DNA from: Lewinellaceae bacterium
GTDB lineage: Bacteria; Bacteroidota; Bacteroidia; Chitinophagales; Saprospiraceae
NCBI GenBank assembly: GCA_020636435.1
Contig: JACJXX010000001.1
Location: 3,055,001-3,119,000 of the forward strand
Direction: 5' to 3'
Length of the DNA stretch: 64,000 bases
A program made the translations under genes and the position numbers. Every line of letters begins with the position of its first letter. Positions within the stretch are counted from its first letter, which is position 1. This document shows positions 1-10,135 of this stretch, one piece after another. Below the pieces are notes generated by a model. It was given only the letters and a program-made list of their open reading frames with translations. It did no database searches and was not told where the DNA came from.

Positions 1-3000
1 CTGGCCTCGTCGCCGGAGAGCACCTGGACAGAAAGGGTGGCCGACGGCTTGTCGCAGGCCAGGGAATCCTGCTTGACTTCGATAACCAGTGGGGCCATTT
101 GTTCCACCTCTACGGGCACAGAAGCGGTGCAGCCCCTGCCGTCGCGAAGGAAAAGGGTGTACGCGCCAGCTTCCAGCCCGTCGAACAACGGATTGTCAGT
201 ATACGTGCTGCCGTCGAGCGAGAAGCTGTAGGGCGGTTCGGTATCCAGGGTTACCGCGCCAATGATGGCGCCGATGCTGCTGTCCGGGCAGTCGTCTTCC
301 ACCATTGCTTCCAGGCCGGGGGCCGGGTAGGCTTGCACCAGTACGTGCACCACCGAATCGCAGCCAAACTGGCTGGCGAGGGTTACGGTTGCCTCCTCAC
401 CCGGGGCGAGCGCTTGGCCCTCGTAGGTCACGGTGCTGTCCGGGCAAGCCTCAAGCACTACCTCGGTTTGCTCCTCCGGGTATTGGGTGACCTGAACGGC
501 GAGTACCGAGTCGCAGCCGCTTTGGGTGGCCAGCACCAGCTCCGTGCTACCCACCGGCAGCATCATGCCGGCAAAGAAAATGCTGTCCTGGCAGGTAGTC
601 AGCTCCACGTCTTCCCGATAGGTGGGCAGTCCTGCCACTTCCACCCGGATCAGGGAATCGCAGCCGGCTTGGTTGGTGAACGAAAAGTCCATTGCCTGGC
701 CGGCGGGAATAGGGGTACTGCCGAAAAAGGCGGTTTCCCCGGGGCAGGCCTCCAGTTGTACGAGCGTTTCACTGGTCGGCAGTGCGGTAACGCTGACGGT
801 TACGATAGAATCACACCCAACGGCATTGGTAAAGGTAAACTCCTGCTGCTGCCCGGGGCTGAGCGCCGTGCCATTGTAATCGGCAGTGCTGCCCGGGCAA
901 GCACTGAGTTCCAGCTCCGAACTGGTGGTGGGCAGTTCTACTACGCTAACAGTAACAACGGAATCGCATCCGGCGGCATTGGCAAAGGTGAAATCCTGCT
1001 GCTGGCCAGGGCTGAGCGCCGTGCCGTTGTAATCGGCGGTGCTGCCCGGGCAGGCGCTGAGTTCCAGTACTGAACCGGTGGCTTGTAGTTCTACTACACT
1101 AACAGTGACAATAGAATCGCACCCGGCGGCATTGGTAAAGGTGAAATCCTGCTGCTGGCCAGGGCTGAGCGCCGTTCCGTTGTAATCGGCAGTAGCGCCG
1201 GTACAGGCGCTGAGTTCCAGGCTGGAGCTGGTAGGTTGCAGTTCCAGTACGGTGACGATGACGGTAGAATCACAGCCGACGGCATTGGTGAAGTTAAAGG
1301 CCCTCACCTGCCCGGGGTTGAGTTGCACACCATCGTACTCGACAGTGCTTCCGGTGCAGGCGGACAACTCTAGCGCTGAACTGGTGGGTTGAAGTATAAC
1401 GATGGTTACATTTTCCAGCGAGTCGCAGCCGGAAGCAGTAGTATAGGCGGCTACAAAACTGGTGTCGCGGGTGAAGGAGGCCCCGCCATAATTGATCGAC
1501 TCGCAGCCACTCAACGTCGTTGCCTCCATCACCGTAGGGCAATCCTGCAGCAGCCAGTTGACGAAGATGTTGACGCCGCAGCCGGTGAAAGCGGTGTCCA
1601 CCGTATTCACCAGAATGCCCAGCGGGCTGGTGCTGTTGGTATCCAGCCGCACGGTATAGGCATCGGCTGCTATGTTGGGAAAAGCGTAGGAACCGTCCGG
1701 GTTGGAAAGCGTGTTGCCTACCACTGTGCCATTTTGCAGCAAATCCAGCACGGCGCCGCTGTAAGTAGTGTCGGCGGCGTCGATCACTCCGTTGCCATTT
1801 ACATCCACATACACTTCGCCGAGGATGGTGCCCACCCCATCGAACATTTCCAGGACGAGCGGGCCGGAGGTGAGCGTGCAGCCGTCCCCGTTGGTCATTT
1901 CTACATAATACTCCCCGCTCTGATCAGCGATCAGTTCCGGCATGCCGCTTTGCAGCGGCCCCAGCGGGCTGCCGTTGAAATACCACTGGTAGCTGGTGAT
2001 GCCCGGAACCTCCGGCAGGCAAAGCGTGTCGGGCCGGCAGCGGCTGTAGCAGCCACTGGGGATGAGGTTGATGTTCGGGCCGGCGGTAATCTCCAGGCGG
2101 TTGCTTTCCGCTTCGCAGCCAAATGCATTGACGGCGGTGGCGAAATACTCGCCCGCCTGGCTGGCCGTCATGGTGGGCCCTTCCAGGCCGTTGTTCCAGC
2201 GGTAAGTAAGCGTGGGGTCCGGATTGGTGACGCTGAACGTCACCGGAGTGCTTTCGCAGTTGGGCCCCGACGGGTTGGCGGTGATCTGCACCTGGGCGGG
2301 CAGAGGATGGACTTCCACCGTGAATGGCCCCACCGTGTCCGGGCAGCCGGTGGTGTTGTTGGTTACGGCTACGAAAATGTCGTGCGTGCCGACGGGCAGC
2401 AGGTTATTGCGGTCCTCGCTGAATTCGATCTGCGTGCCGGCAACGCCATTGCTCCAGGTGTAAGAATACTGCGGGTTGGCAATCACTTCCAGGAAGATAT
2501 CCGTTCCGAAACAAGCCTGAAAGCCATCGTAGGCATAACCGGTGGGCTGGCCGAATTCGTCGTACGTTACGCCGCGGATGGTGGCGTCGGGGGCCGGCAG
2601 CACCTCCATGTCAAAAGGAGATGGCTCGTAGGAGCAACCGATGTCATCGGTTATCGTCAGGCTGTAAATGCCGGTTTCGAATACCTCAATAGACGCTGTG
2701 GTGTCGCCGGTAGACCACAGCCACCCGATGCCGCCCGTCGGAGCGCTGAGGATGCTGGTATCGCCCTCGCACAAGGGAGAGGGTTGGGAAGCGGCAATGG
2801 CGCCGCTCAGGGCGTTGGGCTCCACAGTTATATCCCGACTGAAGCTGTTCTCGCAGCCATAGATGCTTTGGGCGGTGAGGGTAACAGTGTACATGCCCGG
2901 CGCTTCAAAACGGTGGTAAGCCGCCATCAGCTCCGAGCTGTTGGCCTCCCCGCTGGCCGGGTCGCCGAAGTCCCACTGAACGCTTACTACCTCCGGGCCG

Positions 3001-6000
3001 GCATCGGCTGTGAAAGGCAGCGCGGTGGCCTCGCAACTGATGCCGGGATCCTCAAAACTCACCGACGGCGGGCCGTACACTTCGATCTCCTGGCTGATGC
3101 TGGCCGTGCAGCCTTCCGAACTGGTGACTTCCAGGTTCACCGTGTACAACCCCGGGCTGTCGAACGTATGCATTGGATTGGCTGTCGAGGCCGTATTATT
3201 GGCGCCGCTGGCCGGGTCCCCAAAGTCCCACGCCCAGTTGGTGATGGAATAGGAAGGCAGGAAAGTGGACAGGTCAGTAAAGGGGACGGGAACCCCTGCA
3301 CAGGCCGTATCTGCGCTGAAATTGGCGGCCATGATCACCGAGTCTACCCGAAAGATCCCACAGGTGGTGGCCGTTCCGGGATTCAGCGGGTCGTCATAAT
3401 CAGCCGTCATGATAATGCGGAAGTATCCCGGCTGGGTGAAGGCATGGGAAGGATTGTCGAGGTTAGAAAAGTTGTTCGCCCCACTGGCCGGATCGCTAAA
3501 GTTCCAGGTGGTGGTTCCCGGAATAAAGCCGGTGGAGGTGTTCTGGTAATTGTGCTCATTGCATACCGCAGTGGTTTGAATGTCCATGCCCATGTTCACC
3601 AGGAAAGGGCAGCCCACGCCGGGGATGCCGCCGCCGGTACAACTCTCTATCACGGGTATCGAATTAGACTGGAAAATGCAACCGTTCACGTCGGTAATCT
3701 CCACGTAGTAACTGCCAAAGGCTACCGCTGTGTAACGCGGGGAATTTGTCCCCACCGGGCTTCCATCCAGGTACCATTGGTAGTTGTAGCCAGCGTCAGT
3801 ATTGACGGCCACCAGGCGGGTATTAGGGGCGGCGTTGCAAAAGACATTGGGGTCCGGCGTTGAAATGGAAATATCCGATTCGGGATAGGGCATGATGCGG
3901 AAGGTGGTGTCGCCGGGGCAGCCATTGGCGTCGGTGGCGATGAGGCGGTAGGTTCCCGCCGACAGGAAGGGCGCCGGATCGGTAGACAGGAGGCTGCCTT
4001 CTTTATCGAACCATTCATAGCCGCTGAAGGGCACGGAAGTTTGCACCTGGGTGGTTTCGTTGGGGCACAGGGCAGGCGGATGCTGCACAACCGGTTCGGG
4101 CAGGCCGTGAACCTGCAGGTTGAGATCGGCGGATTGGCTGCAACTCTGCACCGTTACGGTTGCCGGGCCGGTATAATGCCAAAGAATATCCACACTGGCC
4201 TCGTCTTCTTCCCCAATAATGGTGCCCGCTCCGGCGGGAGCGATGGACCAGCTGTATTCCAGCCCAGTATACACATCCGTTGTAAAGGTGGAAATACCCT
4301 CGTCGCAGGCATCGGCAGGCCCGCTGACCATAAGTCCGGGTATGGTGCTGAGCGGCAGGCTGAGGGAGGCTGATTCACAATCCAGCCCGTCGATCTGTAT
4401 GACGCTGAGCTCGTAAGGCGGCATAGCGCCGAAGCTCACGTTGATCTTGCGGCCTTCCCGCACCGTCATGGTTCCCCCGTCGTTGACTGCCCAGCGGAAG
4501 CGGGCGTTGGCCAGGGGCGACTGCGCCTCGTAGGTATAGGTTTGGCCCGGGCAGATCAGTTGATCGCCCAGGATAGCGTCCACGGCCGGCGGTGGCGCTG
4601 TTACAGCTATAATGGTCGTGTTTTGCGGGGTGCAATAATCGTTGGCATTATCCGGTTCGGCGATGAGCCGGTAAGTGCCGGCTGGAAAGTTCCAGTCAAC
4701 GGTAGGCATGGCGGTAGGCGCGGCAGATGTCCACACTACGCTGCCGTCGGCCGCTTCCACCCGCCAGTTGCAGCTTACCGGCGCGTTGCCGGGGATACTG
4801 CGGGTACTGTAGCCGCTGCTCTGCCCCTGGCAGTTCTCGATGGGGCCGGTGACCGTAAACTCGGGGTTGATAGTCACTTCCAGCGTATCGGCGCCGCCGC
4901 AGCCCAGGTAGCAGTTGTCGAAGGAAACGGCCACCCATTGTTGCTCGTTGGGCAGGAATCCGTCGAACCACTCCACTACGATCTCCTCGGTGCCCTGCCC
5001 GGAAAGGATGGTGCCGAAGTTAGACACCGACCAGTCGAAGGAAGTGCCGCCGTAGGGCGTAATGCTGTAGGTGCCGATGTCGCCCAGGCAAACGTTGGCC
5101 GGCCCGGCGATCGCGGCGTCCTCGGAGAGAATGGGTACCCGGATGAAGGAGGGCTGCAAGCAGGTGTTGAGGGCCGGGCAGTCTTCTACAGTTAATTCGA
5201 TGATGCCTTCCGGGCCGGCGCCCCAGTCGACCGAAACGTAATCATCGCCAGGCCCGCCGCCGTCGACGACGGTGCCGTTGCTGCTCACCGTCCAGGTATA
5301 CGTGCCGCAACTGGCCTGGGCGGTGTAGGTGCCCAGAGTATTTTCGCAGATGGTGCCCACGCAGTCGACGATGGGGCTTTCGCCCGCCTCCACGACGACG
5401 GTGAGAGTAGCGGCGTCCGAGCACAGGCAGGCATTGTAAGCTGTCAGCTCTACGGTATACGTTCCAGGGTTATTGTAGGTGGCGGAGGCATTGGTATTGG
5501 TGGAAGTGGCGCCGTTGCCCAAATTCCAGATAAAGGACTCCGCGTACTGGCTGGTATTCTGAAACAGCACCTCCTGCCCCTGGCAGATGGTGACGGTATC
5601 GTTCACAGCGGACGGAGTAGTGGTGAAACTGGCGATGGGGTCTTCCAGGATGTCCACGCATTTAGTGATAGTGAACGGCTGGCCGCAGAAGTCGAAGAAA
5701 ATAAAAGTTATCGTTCCTGCTCCCGGGGTTTCCCAATCGACGACGAGTTGATTGAAATTTTGTTCGACTACCTGCCCTCCTCCGGTTATGGTATAATCAT
5801 AAGTAGTAGAAGTGCCTGCAAATTCTTCTATGCTGTACGTCACCCTGCTGTTGGCGCACACGACGTCACAGGACTGGGTAATGCTATCCTGAGGCGGCCC
5901 GTTTGCTGTTGGGCAGACAGCGGCAGCATCGGAGAAAACCTCGGCGTAGAAGAAATCCTGATAAACTTCGATGAGAATAGAATCTGCAAACGTGGTGCCA

Positions 6001-6284
6001 TTGGCGCTGTAAGCGAGGAGGTTGAGTTGGTAAACGCCGGGCGCTTGGGGGCAGATGGTCACCTGAGGTTCATTGGAAAGGATAACGCTGGGGTCCTCGT
6101 CATAAGACCAGAAGAACTCAAAGAACAAGCTGTCTGCGGGAGAAATAGAATAGGTGCCGCACCCTCCGGCACAGATTCCCGTAGGGCCAATGATCTGGTA
6201 ATCGTCCTGTGCCTGGCCTTTGGGAAGCAGCGCAAGCGCAAATGCGAAAAATAAGATCAGTTTTGGGATAAGTAGTTTGAACAT
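1..6284 (-). CDS. Giant secreted PKD/SprB-repeat surface protein, C-terminus beyond window
   Basis: The frame is open from ATG 6284 down to base 1, giving at least 2094 codons with no stop, so the C-terminus lies outside the window. Residues 1-26 form a signal peptide (MFKLLIPKLILFFAFALALL, then PKGQAQ). The body holds many PKD-like Ig folds. Residues about 1585-1980 carry about eight tandem 51-residue units with the signature GCDSxVTVxV (153 bp period), and residues about 1985-2075 resemble a SprB repeat (PYSFSLDG...GLEAGAYTL...GCT). Such proteins are usually T9SS cargo with a C-terminal sorting domain, which would be off the left edge. A role in adhesion or gliding is inferred from the family. 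It is divergent from clpB across a repeat-rich spacer. Checked frame consistency at both ends; I did not read every codon. Confidence 0.85.
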   Translation of the reverse strand, partial: MFKLLIPKLILFFAFALALLPKGQAQDDYQIIGPTGICAGGCGTYSISPADSLFFEFFWSYDEDPSVILSNEPQVTICPQAPGVYQLNLLAYSANGTTFADSILIEVYQDFFYAEVFSDAAAVCPTANGPPQDSITQSCDVVCANSRVTYSIEEFAGTSTTYDYTITGGGQVVEQNFNQLVVDWETPGAGTITFIFFDFCGQPFTITKCVDILEDPIASFTTTPSAVNDTVTICQGQEVLFQNTSQYAESFIWNLGNGATSTNTNASATYNNPGTYTVELTAYNACLCSDAATLTVVVEAGESPIVDCVGTICENTLGTYTAQASCGTYTWTVSSNGTVVDGGGPGDDYVSVDWGAGPEGIIELTVEDCPALNTCLQPSFIRVPILSEDAAIAGPANVCLGDIGTYSITPYGGTSFDWSVSNFGTILSGQGTEEIVVEWFDGFLPNEQQWVAVSFDNCYLGCGGADTLEVTINPEFTVTGPIENCQGQSSGYSTRSIPGNAPVSCNWRVEAADGSVVWTSAAPTAMPTVDWNFPAGTYRLIAEPDNANDYCTPQNTTIIAVTAPPPAVDAILGDQLICPGQTYTYEAQSPLANARFRWAVNDGGTMTVREGRKINVSFGAMPPYELSVIQIDGLDCESASLSLPLSTIPGLMVSGPADACDEGISTFTTDVYTGLEYSWSIAPAGAGTIIGEEDEASVDILWHYTGPATVTVQSCSQSADLNLQVHGLPEPVVQHPPALCPNETTQVQTSVPFSGYEWFDKEGSLLSTDPAPFLSAGTYRLIATDANGCPGDTTFRIMPYPESDISISTPDPNVFCNAAPNTRLVAVNTDAGYNYQWYLDGSPVGTNSPRYTAVAFGSYYVEITDVNGCIFQSNSIPVIESCTGGGIPGVGCPFLVNMGMDIQTTAVCNEHNYQNTSTGFIPGTTTWNFSDPASGANNFSNLDNPSHAFTQPGYFRIIMTADYDDPLNPGTATTCGIFRVDSVIMAANFSADTACAGVPVPFTDLSTFLPSYSITNWAWDFGDPASGANNTASTANPMHTFDSPGLYTVNLEVTSSEGCTASISQEIEVYGPPSVSFEDPGISCEATALPFTADAGPEVVSVQWDFGDPASGEANSSELMAAYHRFEAPGMYTVTLTAQSIYGCENSFSRDITVEPNALSGAIAASQPSPLCEGDTSILSAPTGGIGWLWSTGDTTASIEVFETGIYSLTITDDIGCSYEPSPFDMEVLPAPDATIRGVTYDEFGQPTGYAYDGFQACFGTDIFLEVIANPQYSYTWSNGVAGTQIEFSEDRNNLLPVGTHDIFVAVTNNTTGCPDTVGPFTVEVHPLPAQVQITANPSGPNCESTPVTFSVTNPDPTLTYRWNNGLEGPTMTASQAGEYFATAVNAFGCEAESNRLEITAGPNINLIPSGCYSRCRPDTLCLPEVPGITSYQWYFNGSPLGPLQSGMPELIADQSGEYYVEMTNGDGCTLTSGPLVLEMFDGVGTILGEVYVDVNGNGVIDAADTTYSGAVLDLLQNGTVVGNTLSNPDGSYAFPNIAADAYTVRLDTNSTSPLGILVNTVDTAFTGCGVNIFVNWLLQDCPTVMEATTLSGCESINYGGASFTRDTSFVAAYTTASGCDSLENVTIVILQPTSSALELSACTGSTVEYDGVQLNPGQVRAFNFTNAVGCDSTVIVTVLELQPTSSSLELSACTGATADYNGTALSPGQQQDFTFTNAAGCDSIVTVSVVELQATGSVLELSACPGSTADYNGTALSPGQQQDFTFANAAGCDSVVTVSVVELPTTSSELELSACPGSTADYNGTALSPGQQQEFTFTNAVGCDSIVTVSVTALPTSETLVQLEACPGETAFFGSTPIPAGQAMDFSFTNQAGCDSLIRVEVAGLPTYREDVELTTCQDSIFFAGMMLPVGSTELVLATQSGCDSVLAVQVTQYPEEQTEVVLEACPDSTVTYEGQALAPGEEATVTLASQFGCDSVVHVLVQAYPAPGLEAMVEDDCPDSSIGAIIGAVTLDTEPPYSFSLDGSTYTDNPLFDGLEAGAYTLFLRDGRGCTASVPVEVEQMAPLVIEVKQDSLACDKPSATLSVQVLSGDEA
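350..1545 (-). repeat. Tandem 153 bp coding repeats (51 residues, GCDS signature)
   Basis: Equivalent landmarks recur at about 363, 516, 669, 822, 975, 1128, 1281 and 1434, a constant 153 bp step. The copies between about 820 and 1290 are the most alike, which suggests recent unequal crossing-over inside the gene. Each unit encodes a short beta-rich module with CPGS near the start and GCDS(I/V)VTVxV at the end. Confidence 0.85.
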
Positions 6285-6486
6285 GTGTAGGGATTGAAGG
6301 GCAGCGGTTGTTTGTTGCCGGTTGATTGTTGATTGTTGTTGGTTCCTGGCCGTGCAACAAGCAACAGACAACTAAAAACAATCAACCAAAAACGGCCCCT
6401 GCCGGTGAAACAATGGAAATTCAACTGATTTACTGAAACACAGGTTGTTCTGCTGGCATCCCGTTTTGCAAGCTTAGGCTTAGAGC

Positions 6487-6558
6487 GCAACAAACAACAA
6501 ACAACGGTCAACAAACAACAAACAACAAACAACGGTCAACAAACAACAGACAACGCGC
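6487..6558. repeat. AAC/AACAAAC simple repeat tract
   Basis: Short direct repeats of CAACAAA/CAACGGT fill this stretch. A related AAC-rich stretch with a mirror-image GTTGTT stretch lies at 6305-6390. It is low-complexity intergenic DNA with no coding sign. Confidence 0.7.
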
Positions 6559-6718
6559 AACAGTACCGTAAGAAAGGGTTTCGTGCAATAGACCCATACA
6601 GTATCTTTTTCGCTGCCTGTTGGCCGGCGCTCGTCCCCGGAGTTGGCCTATTTGTCCGATATAGTGTCATTTGAATTGCCAAAGTGGCGGCAGAGTGTTA
6701 ATTTGGGGCCTTTCGGCA

Positions 6719-7075
6719 TGCTATGGATGCCGGAGCGCAGCGGAGGCCCCGTACCGGCGATAGCCGCGTCGGGGCTATGGATGCTATGGATGCTATGGAT
6801 GCCGGAGCGCAGTGGAGGCCATGTACCGGCGATAGCCGCGTCGGGGCTATGGATGCTATGGATGCTATGGATGCCGGAGCGCAGTGGAGGCCATGTACCG
6901 GCGATAGCCGCGTCGGGGCTATGGATGCTATGGATGCTATGGATGCTATGGATGCCGGAGCGCAGTGGAGGCCATGTACCGGCGATAGCCGCGTCGGGGC
7001 TATGGATGCTATGGATGCTATGGATACTATGGATACTATGGATACTATGGATGCTATGGATGCTGTGGATGTTTA
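6719..7075. repeat. Compound minisatellite: CTATGGATG 9-mers with a 45 bp spacer unit
   Basis: Runs of the 9-mer CTATGGATG (also CTATGGATA) alternate with four copies of a 45 bp spacer beginning CCGGAGCGCAG and ending GCGTCGGGG. Spacer copies start at 6730, 6802, 6874 and 6955, giving periods of 72, 72 and 81 bp (45 plus three or four 9-mers). The array ends in eight 9-mers, three of them CTATGGATA. The first spacer differs at a few sites and the other three are identical. Confidence 0.9.
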
Positions 7076-7259
7076 CCCGGACGAGCGATAGCGAAGGCGG
7101 GCTATGGATGCTGCTCAGGGTCCGGGAGGCTGGCCTAGTATCAATAGCATCAACTGGCCCGAAGGGCCGCAGTATCCTTTTTGGCGCGAATGCGACAAAA
7201 CGAGCATCCAAAGCATCTCTAAACAGGACAACTTTCAAAAGAATATTAAAATACATTTA

Positions 7260-10046
7260 ATGACCTACGATAATTTCACCACAAAATCCCAGGAATCCAT
7301 CCTTCAGGCCCAGCGCATTGCCGCCGGCCTCAACCAGCAACAGGTCGACACGCCGCACCTCATCCTCGGCATCATGCAGATCGAAGAGCATGTAGCCTCC
7401 TTCCTGCTCGGCAAGATGGACGTCAATATTATCACCTTGAAGCTGCGCCTGAACGAGGCCATCAAGGGCTACCCCAAGGTGGAAGGCACGGAGAAACAGT
7501 TTCTTACCAAGGAGGCCAACCAGTCGCTGGCGCGCGCCAAGAAGATGCTGCCCGATTTTGGCGACGAGTACATCTCTATCGAACTCATCCTGCTGGGAAT
7601 CCTCACCGGCAAGGATAAGGGGGGGCAAATTCTCAAAGCCCTGGGCGCCACCGAAGAAGGCCTGCGCGCTGCCATCGAAGAATTGCGCAAGGGCCGCCAG
7701 GTGACCGACCAGAACGCCGAGGAAAGCTACAACGCCCTCAATAAATTTGCGGTCAACCTCAACGAGCGGGCCGAAAGCGGCAAGCTCGACCCCATCGTCG
7801 GGCGGGACGAGGAAATCCGCCGCGTGCTGCACATCCTGAGCCGCCGCAAGAAGAACAACCCCATCCTGGTCGGCGAAGCCGGCGTGGGCAAAACGGCCAT
7901 CGTAGAGGGCATCGCCTGGCGCATCGTCAAGGGCGACGTGCCGGAAAACCTGCGGGAGAAAAAGATTTATACGCTGGACATCGCCGGCCTCATCGCCGGC
8001 GCGAAATTCAAAGGCGATTTTGAAGAGCGCCTCCGGGGGGTCATCAAAGAAGTGGCCAACTCGGGCGGCGAGGTCATTCTCTTTATCGACGAAATCCACA
8101 CCCTCATCGGCGCCGGCGGCGGGCAAGGGGGCGTAGACGCCGCCAACATCCTCAAGCCGGCCCTGGCGCGGGGAGAACTGCGCACCATCGGCGCCACCAC
8201 CCTGGATGAGTACCAGAAGTACTTCGAAAAAGACAAGGCCCTGGTGCGCCGCTTTCAGACGGTGCTCATCGAGGAGCCCAGCGTGGAAGACACCATCTCC
8301 ATCCTGCGCGGCCTGCAGGAGCGCTACGAGGTCTACCACAAGATCGAAATTCTGGACGGAGCGCTGGTCGCCGCCGCCGAGCTCTCCCACCGCTACATCA
8401 CCGACCGCCAACTGCCCGACAAGGCCATCGACCTCATTGACGAGGCCGCCGCCAAGCTCCGCCTGGAACTGGACTCTGTGCCGGAACTGGTGGATGAATG
8501 GGACCGCCGGGTGCGCCAGCTGGAGATCGAACGGGAAGCGTTGAAACGGGAGGGAGACACAAAAAAGGTGGAGATCCTGAACGGGCAGATCGCCAATGCC
8601 CGGGAAAAACGAGACTCCATCCGCGCTTCCTGGAAGAATGAAAAAGAGGTCGTCGACACCATACAAGGCATTAAAAAACGCATCGAAGAACTGGAGCTGG
8701 AAGCCAGCAAGGCGGAACGCAACAGCGACTTTGAACTGGTGGCCAAAATCCGCTACGGCGAATTGCAGGAACAGCAGGTTTTGCTGAAAGCAGCCGAAGA
8801 AAAACTGGCCCGACTGCCGGAAGAGGAGCGCTACACTAACGACGAAGTCACCGCCGACGACATCGCCGGGGTGGTCTCCCGCTGGACGGGCATCCCGGTC
8901 AACAAGATGATGCAGAGCGAGAAGGACAAGCTGCTGCGCATGGAGGAGGAACTCCACAAGCGGCTCATCGGGCAGGACGAAGCGGTGCGCGCCGTCTCCG
9001 ACGCCGTGCGGCGCAGCCGCGCCGGCCTGCAGGACAGCGACCGCCCCATCGGCTCCTTTATCTTCCTGGGACCGACCGGCGTAGGCAAAACGGAGCTGGC
9101 CAAGGCCCTGGCCGAAGTGCTTTTCGACGACGAAAAAGCCATCACCCGAATCGACATGAGCGAATACCAGGAGCGCCACAACGTCAGCCGCCTGGTGGGC
9201 GCTCCTCCGGGCTACGTGGGCTACGATGAAGGCGGCCAACTGACCGAAGCCGTGCGCCGCCGCCCCTATTCCATCGTGCTGCTCGACGAGATCGAAAAGG
9301 CCCACCACGATACCTTCAACATCCTGCTGCAGGTGCTCGACGACGGCCGCCTGACCGACAATAAGGGCCGCGTGGCCAACTTCCGCAACACCATCATCAT
9401 CATGACTTCCAACATGGGCGCGGAGACGATCCTGGAAAACTTCGAAGACCTGGATGTGCTGGGCGACGACAAGCGCCAGGAAATCCTCGACGCCACCAAA
9501 GACGAGGTCTTCGACCTGCTCAAGGACCAACTGCGCCCCGAATTCCTCAACCGCATCGACGAACAGATCATGTTCCTGCCGCTGACCAAAGAGGAGATCA
9601 AGCAGATCATGCGGCTGCTGTTGCGCAAAGTGGACAAAATGCTGGCGCAGCAGTCCCTGGTGCTCCGCTTGAGCCCTGCCGCCGAAGACCTGCTGGCCGA
9701 CCTGGGCTACGACCCGCAGTTTGGCGCCCGCCCCATGAAGCGCGTGCTGCAGAAGGAGGTCATCAACGAGTTGTCTAAACTGGTATTGGCGGGTACGTTC
9801 GCTGCCGGCGACACCATTTATGTAGATGCGAAAGGGGATGAGCTCACTTTCTCGAAGGAGCCGTTCAAAGGCGCGTCGGCCCCGCCGAAAAAAGAGAAAG
9901 CACCCGCTGTAAAAACGGAAAAACAACAGGAAGCGGAGAAAAAGGAAGCTTCTGATGAACGCAAGCGGCAACTGGAGGAGTTGGAGAAAGCTACCCGGGA
10001 TGTTGAGGATGCGGTGAAGGGGGTGAAGAAGGAGAAGGGTAAATAG
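7260..10046 (+). CDS. clpB: ATP-dependent chaperone/disaggregase ClpB
   Basis: ClpB threads aggregated proteins through a hexameric ring and works with DnaK in the cytosol. The 928-residue product has a double Clp N-domain (about 1-145), NBD1 with Walker A GEAGVGKT at 205-212 and the LFIDEIHTL Walker B, a long coiled middle domain (LEIEREALKRE onward) of ClpB rather than ClpC type, and NBD2 with GPTGVGKT at 604-611. ATG 7260 is chosen because the N-domain starts there; the frame runs on upstream to 7104 through repeat-derived sequence unlike any Clp. The C-terminal ~60 residues are a Lys/Glu-rich tail not usual in ClpB. No classic Shine-Dalgarno is visible, as is common in Bacteroidota. Confidence 0.96.
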   Translation: MTYDNFTTKSQESILQAQRIAAGLNQQQVDTPHLILGIMQIEEHVASFLLGKMDVNIITLKLRLNEAIKGYPKVEGTEKQFLTKEANQSLARAKKMLPDFGDEYISIELILLGILTGKDKGGQILKALGATEEGLRAAIEELRKGRQVTDQNAEESYNALNKFAVNLNERAESGKLDPIVGRDEEIRRVLHILSRRKKNNPILVGEAGVGKTAIVEGIAWRIVKGDVPENLREKKIYTLDIAGLIAGAKFKGDFEERLRGVIKEVANSGGEVILFIDEIHTLIGAGGGQGGVDAANILKPALARGELRTIGATTLDEYQKYFEKDKALVRRFQTVLIEEPSVEDTISILRGLQERYEVYHKIEILDGALVAAAELSHRYITDRQLPDKAIDLIDEAAAKLRLELDSVPELVDEWDRRVRQLEIEREALKREGDTKKVEILNGQIANAREKRDSIRASWKNEKEVVDTIQGIKKRIEELELEASKAERNSDFELVAKIRYGELQEQQVLLKAAEEKLARLPEEERYTNDEVTADDIAGVVSRWTGIPVNKMMQSEKDKLLRMEEELHKRLIGQDEAVRAVSDAVRRSRAGLQDSDRPIGSFIFLGPTGVGKTELAKALAEVLFDDEKAITRIDMSEYQERHNVSRLVGAPPGYVGYDEGGQLTEAVRRRPYSIVLLDEIEKAHHDTFNILLQVLDDGRLTDNKGRVANFRNTIIIMTSNMGAETILENFEDLDVLGDDKRQEILDATKDEVFDLLKDQLRPEFLNRIDEQIMFLPLTKEEIKQIMRLLLRKVDKMLAQQSLVLRLSPAAEDLLADLGYDPQFGARPMKRVLQKEVINELSKLVLAGTFAAGDTIYVDAKGDELTFSKEPFKGASAPPKKEKAPAVKTEKQQEAEKKEASDERKRQLEELEKATRDVEDAVKGVKKEKGK

Positions 10047-10135
10047 TATCAGCCCTTTCGAAACAACTCTGCCGCGCTGATACTGAAAGGTTACAATGAA
10101 ACAGTTGCTACTACAATTGCAGATTTTTGAATCCG

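Larger units (their letters stand above)
6285..7259. other. Repeat-filled divergent intergenic region
   Basis: This 975 bp spacer separates the start of the giant surface protein (-) from clpB (+). It holds an AAC-rich tract (6487-6558), an inverted pair GGTTGATTGTT (about 6320) / AACAATCAACC (about 6377), and the CTATGGATG minisatellite. Both strands stay open over the minisatellite (about 200 codons each), but only because the unit lacks stops. I see no convincing gene and no clean TAnnTTTG box; a loose TATCCTTTTTGG sits about 80 bp before clpB. Confidence 0.7.

Noticed and set aside
1389..3863. 824-codon plus-strand open frame
   Set aside because: It lies antisense to the PKD/SprB protein, whose minus-strand frame has a signal peptide and clear repeats; the plus-strand translation has no domain and is rich in Arg/Gly/Ala typical of a shadow frame.
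7104..7259. Upstream extension of clpB
   Set aside because: The 52 extra residues are repeat-derived and unlike any Clp N-terminus; ATG 7260 starts the N-domain exactly.
6643..7260. Two opposite ~200-codon frames (repeats of LWMLWMP and IHSIHS)
   Set aside because: They are products of a stop-free 9 bp/45 bp repeat, with no start context or family; treated as minisatellite.
7257..9971. 904-codon minus-strand open frame over clpB
   Set aside because: It is the antisense shadow of clpB, whose plus-strand motifs are unmistakable.
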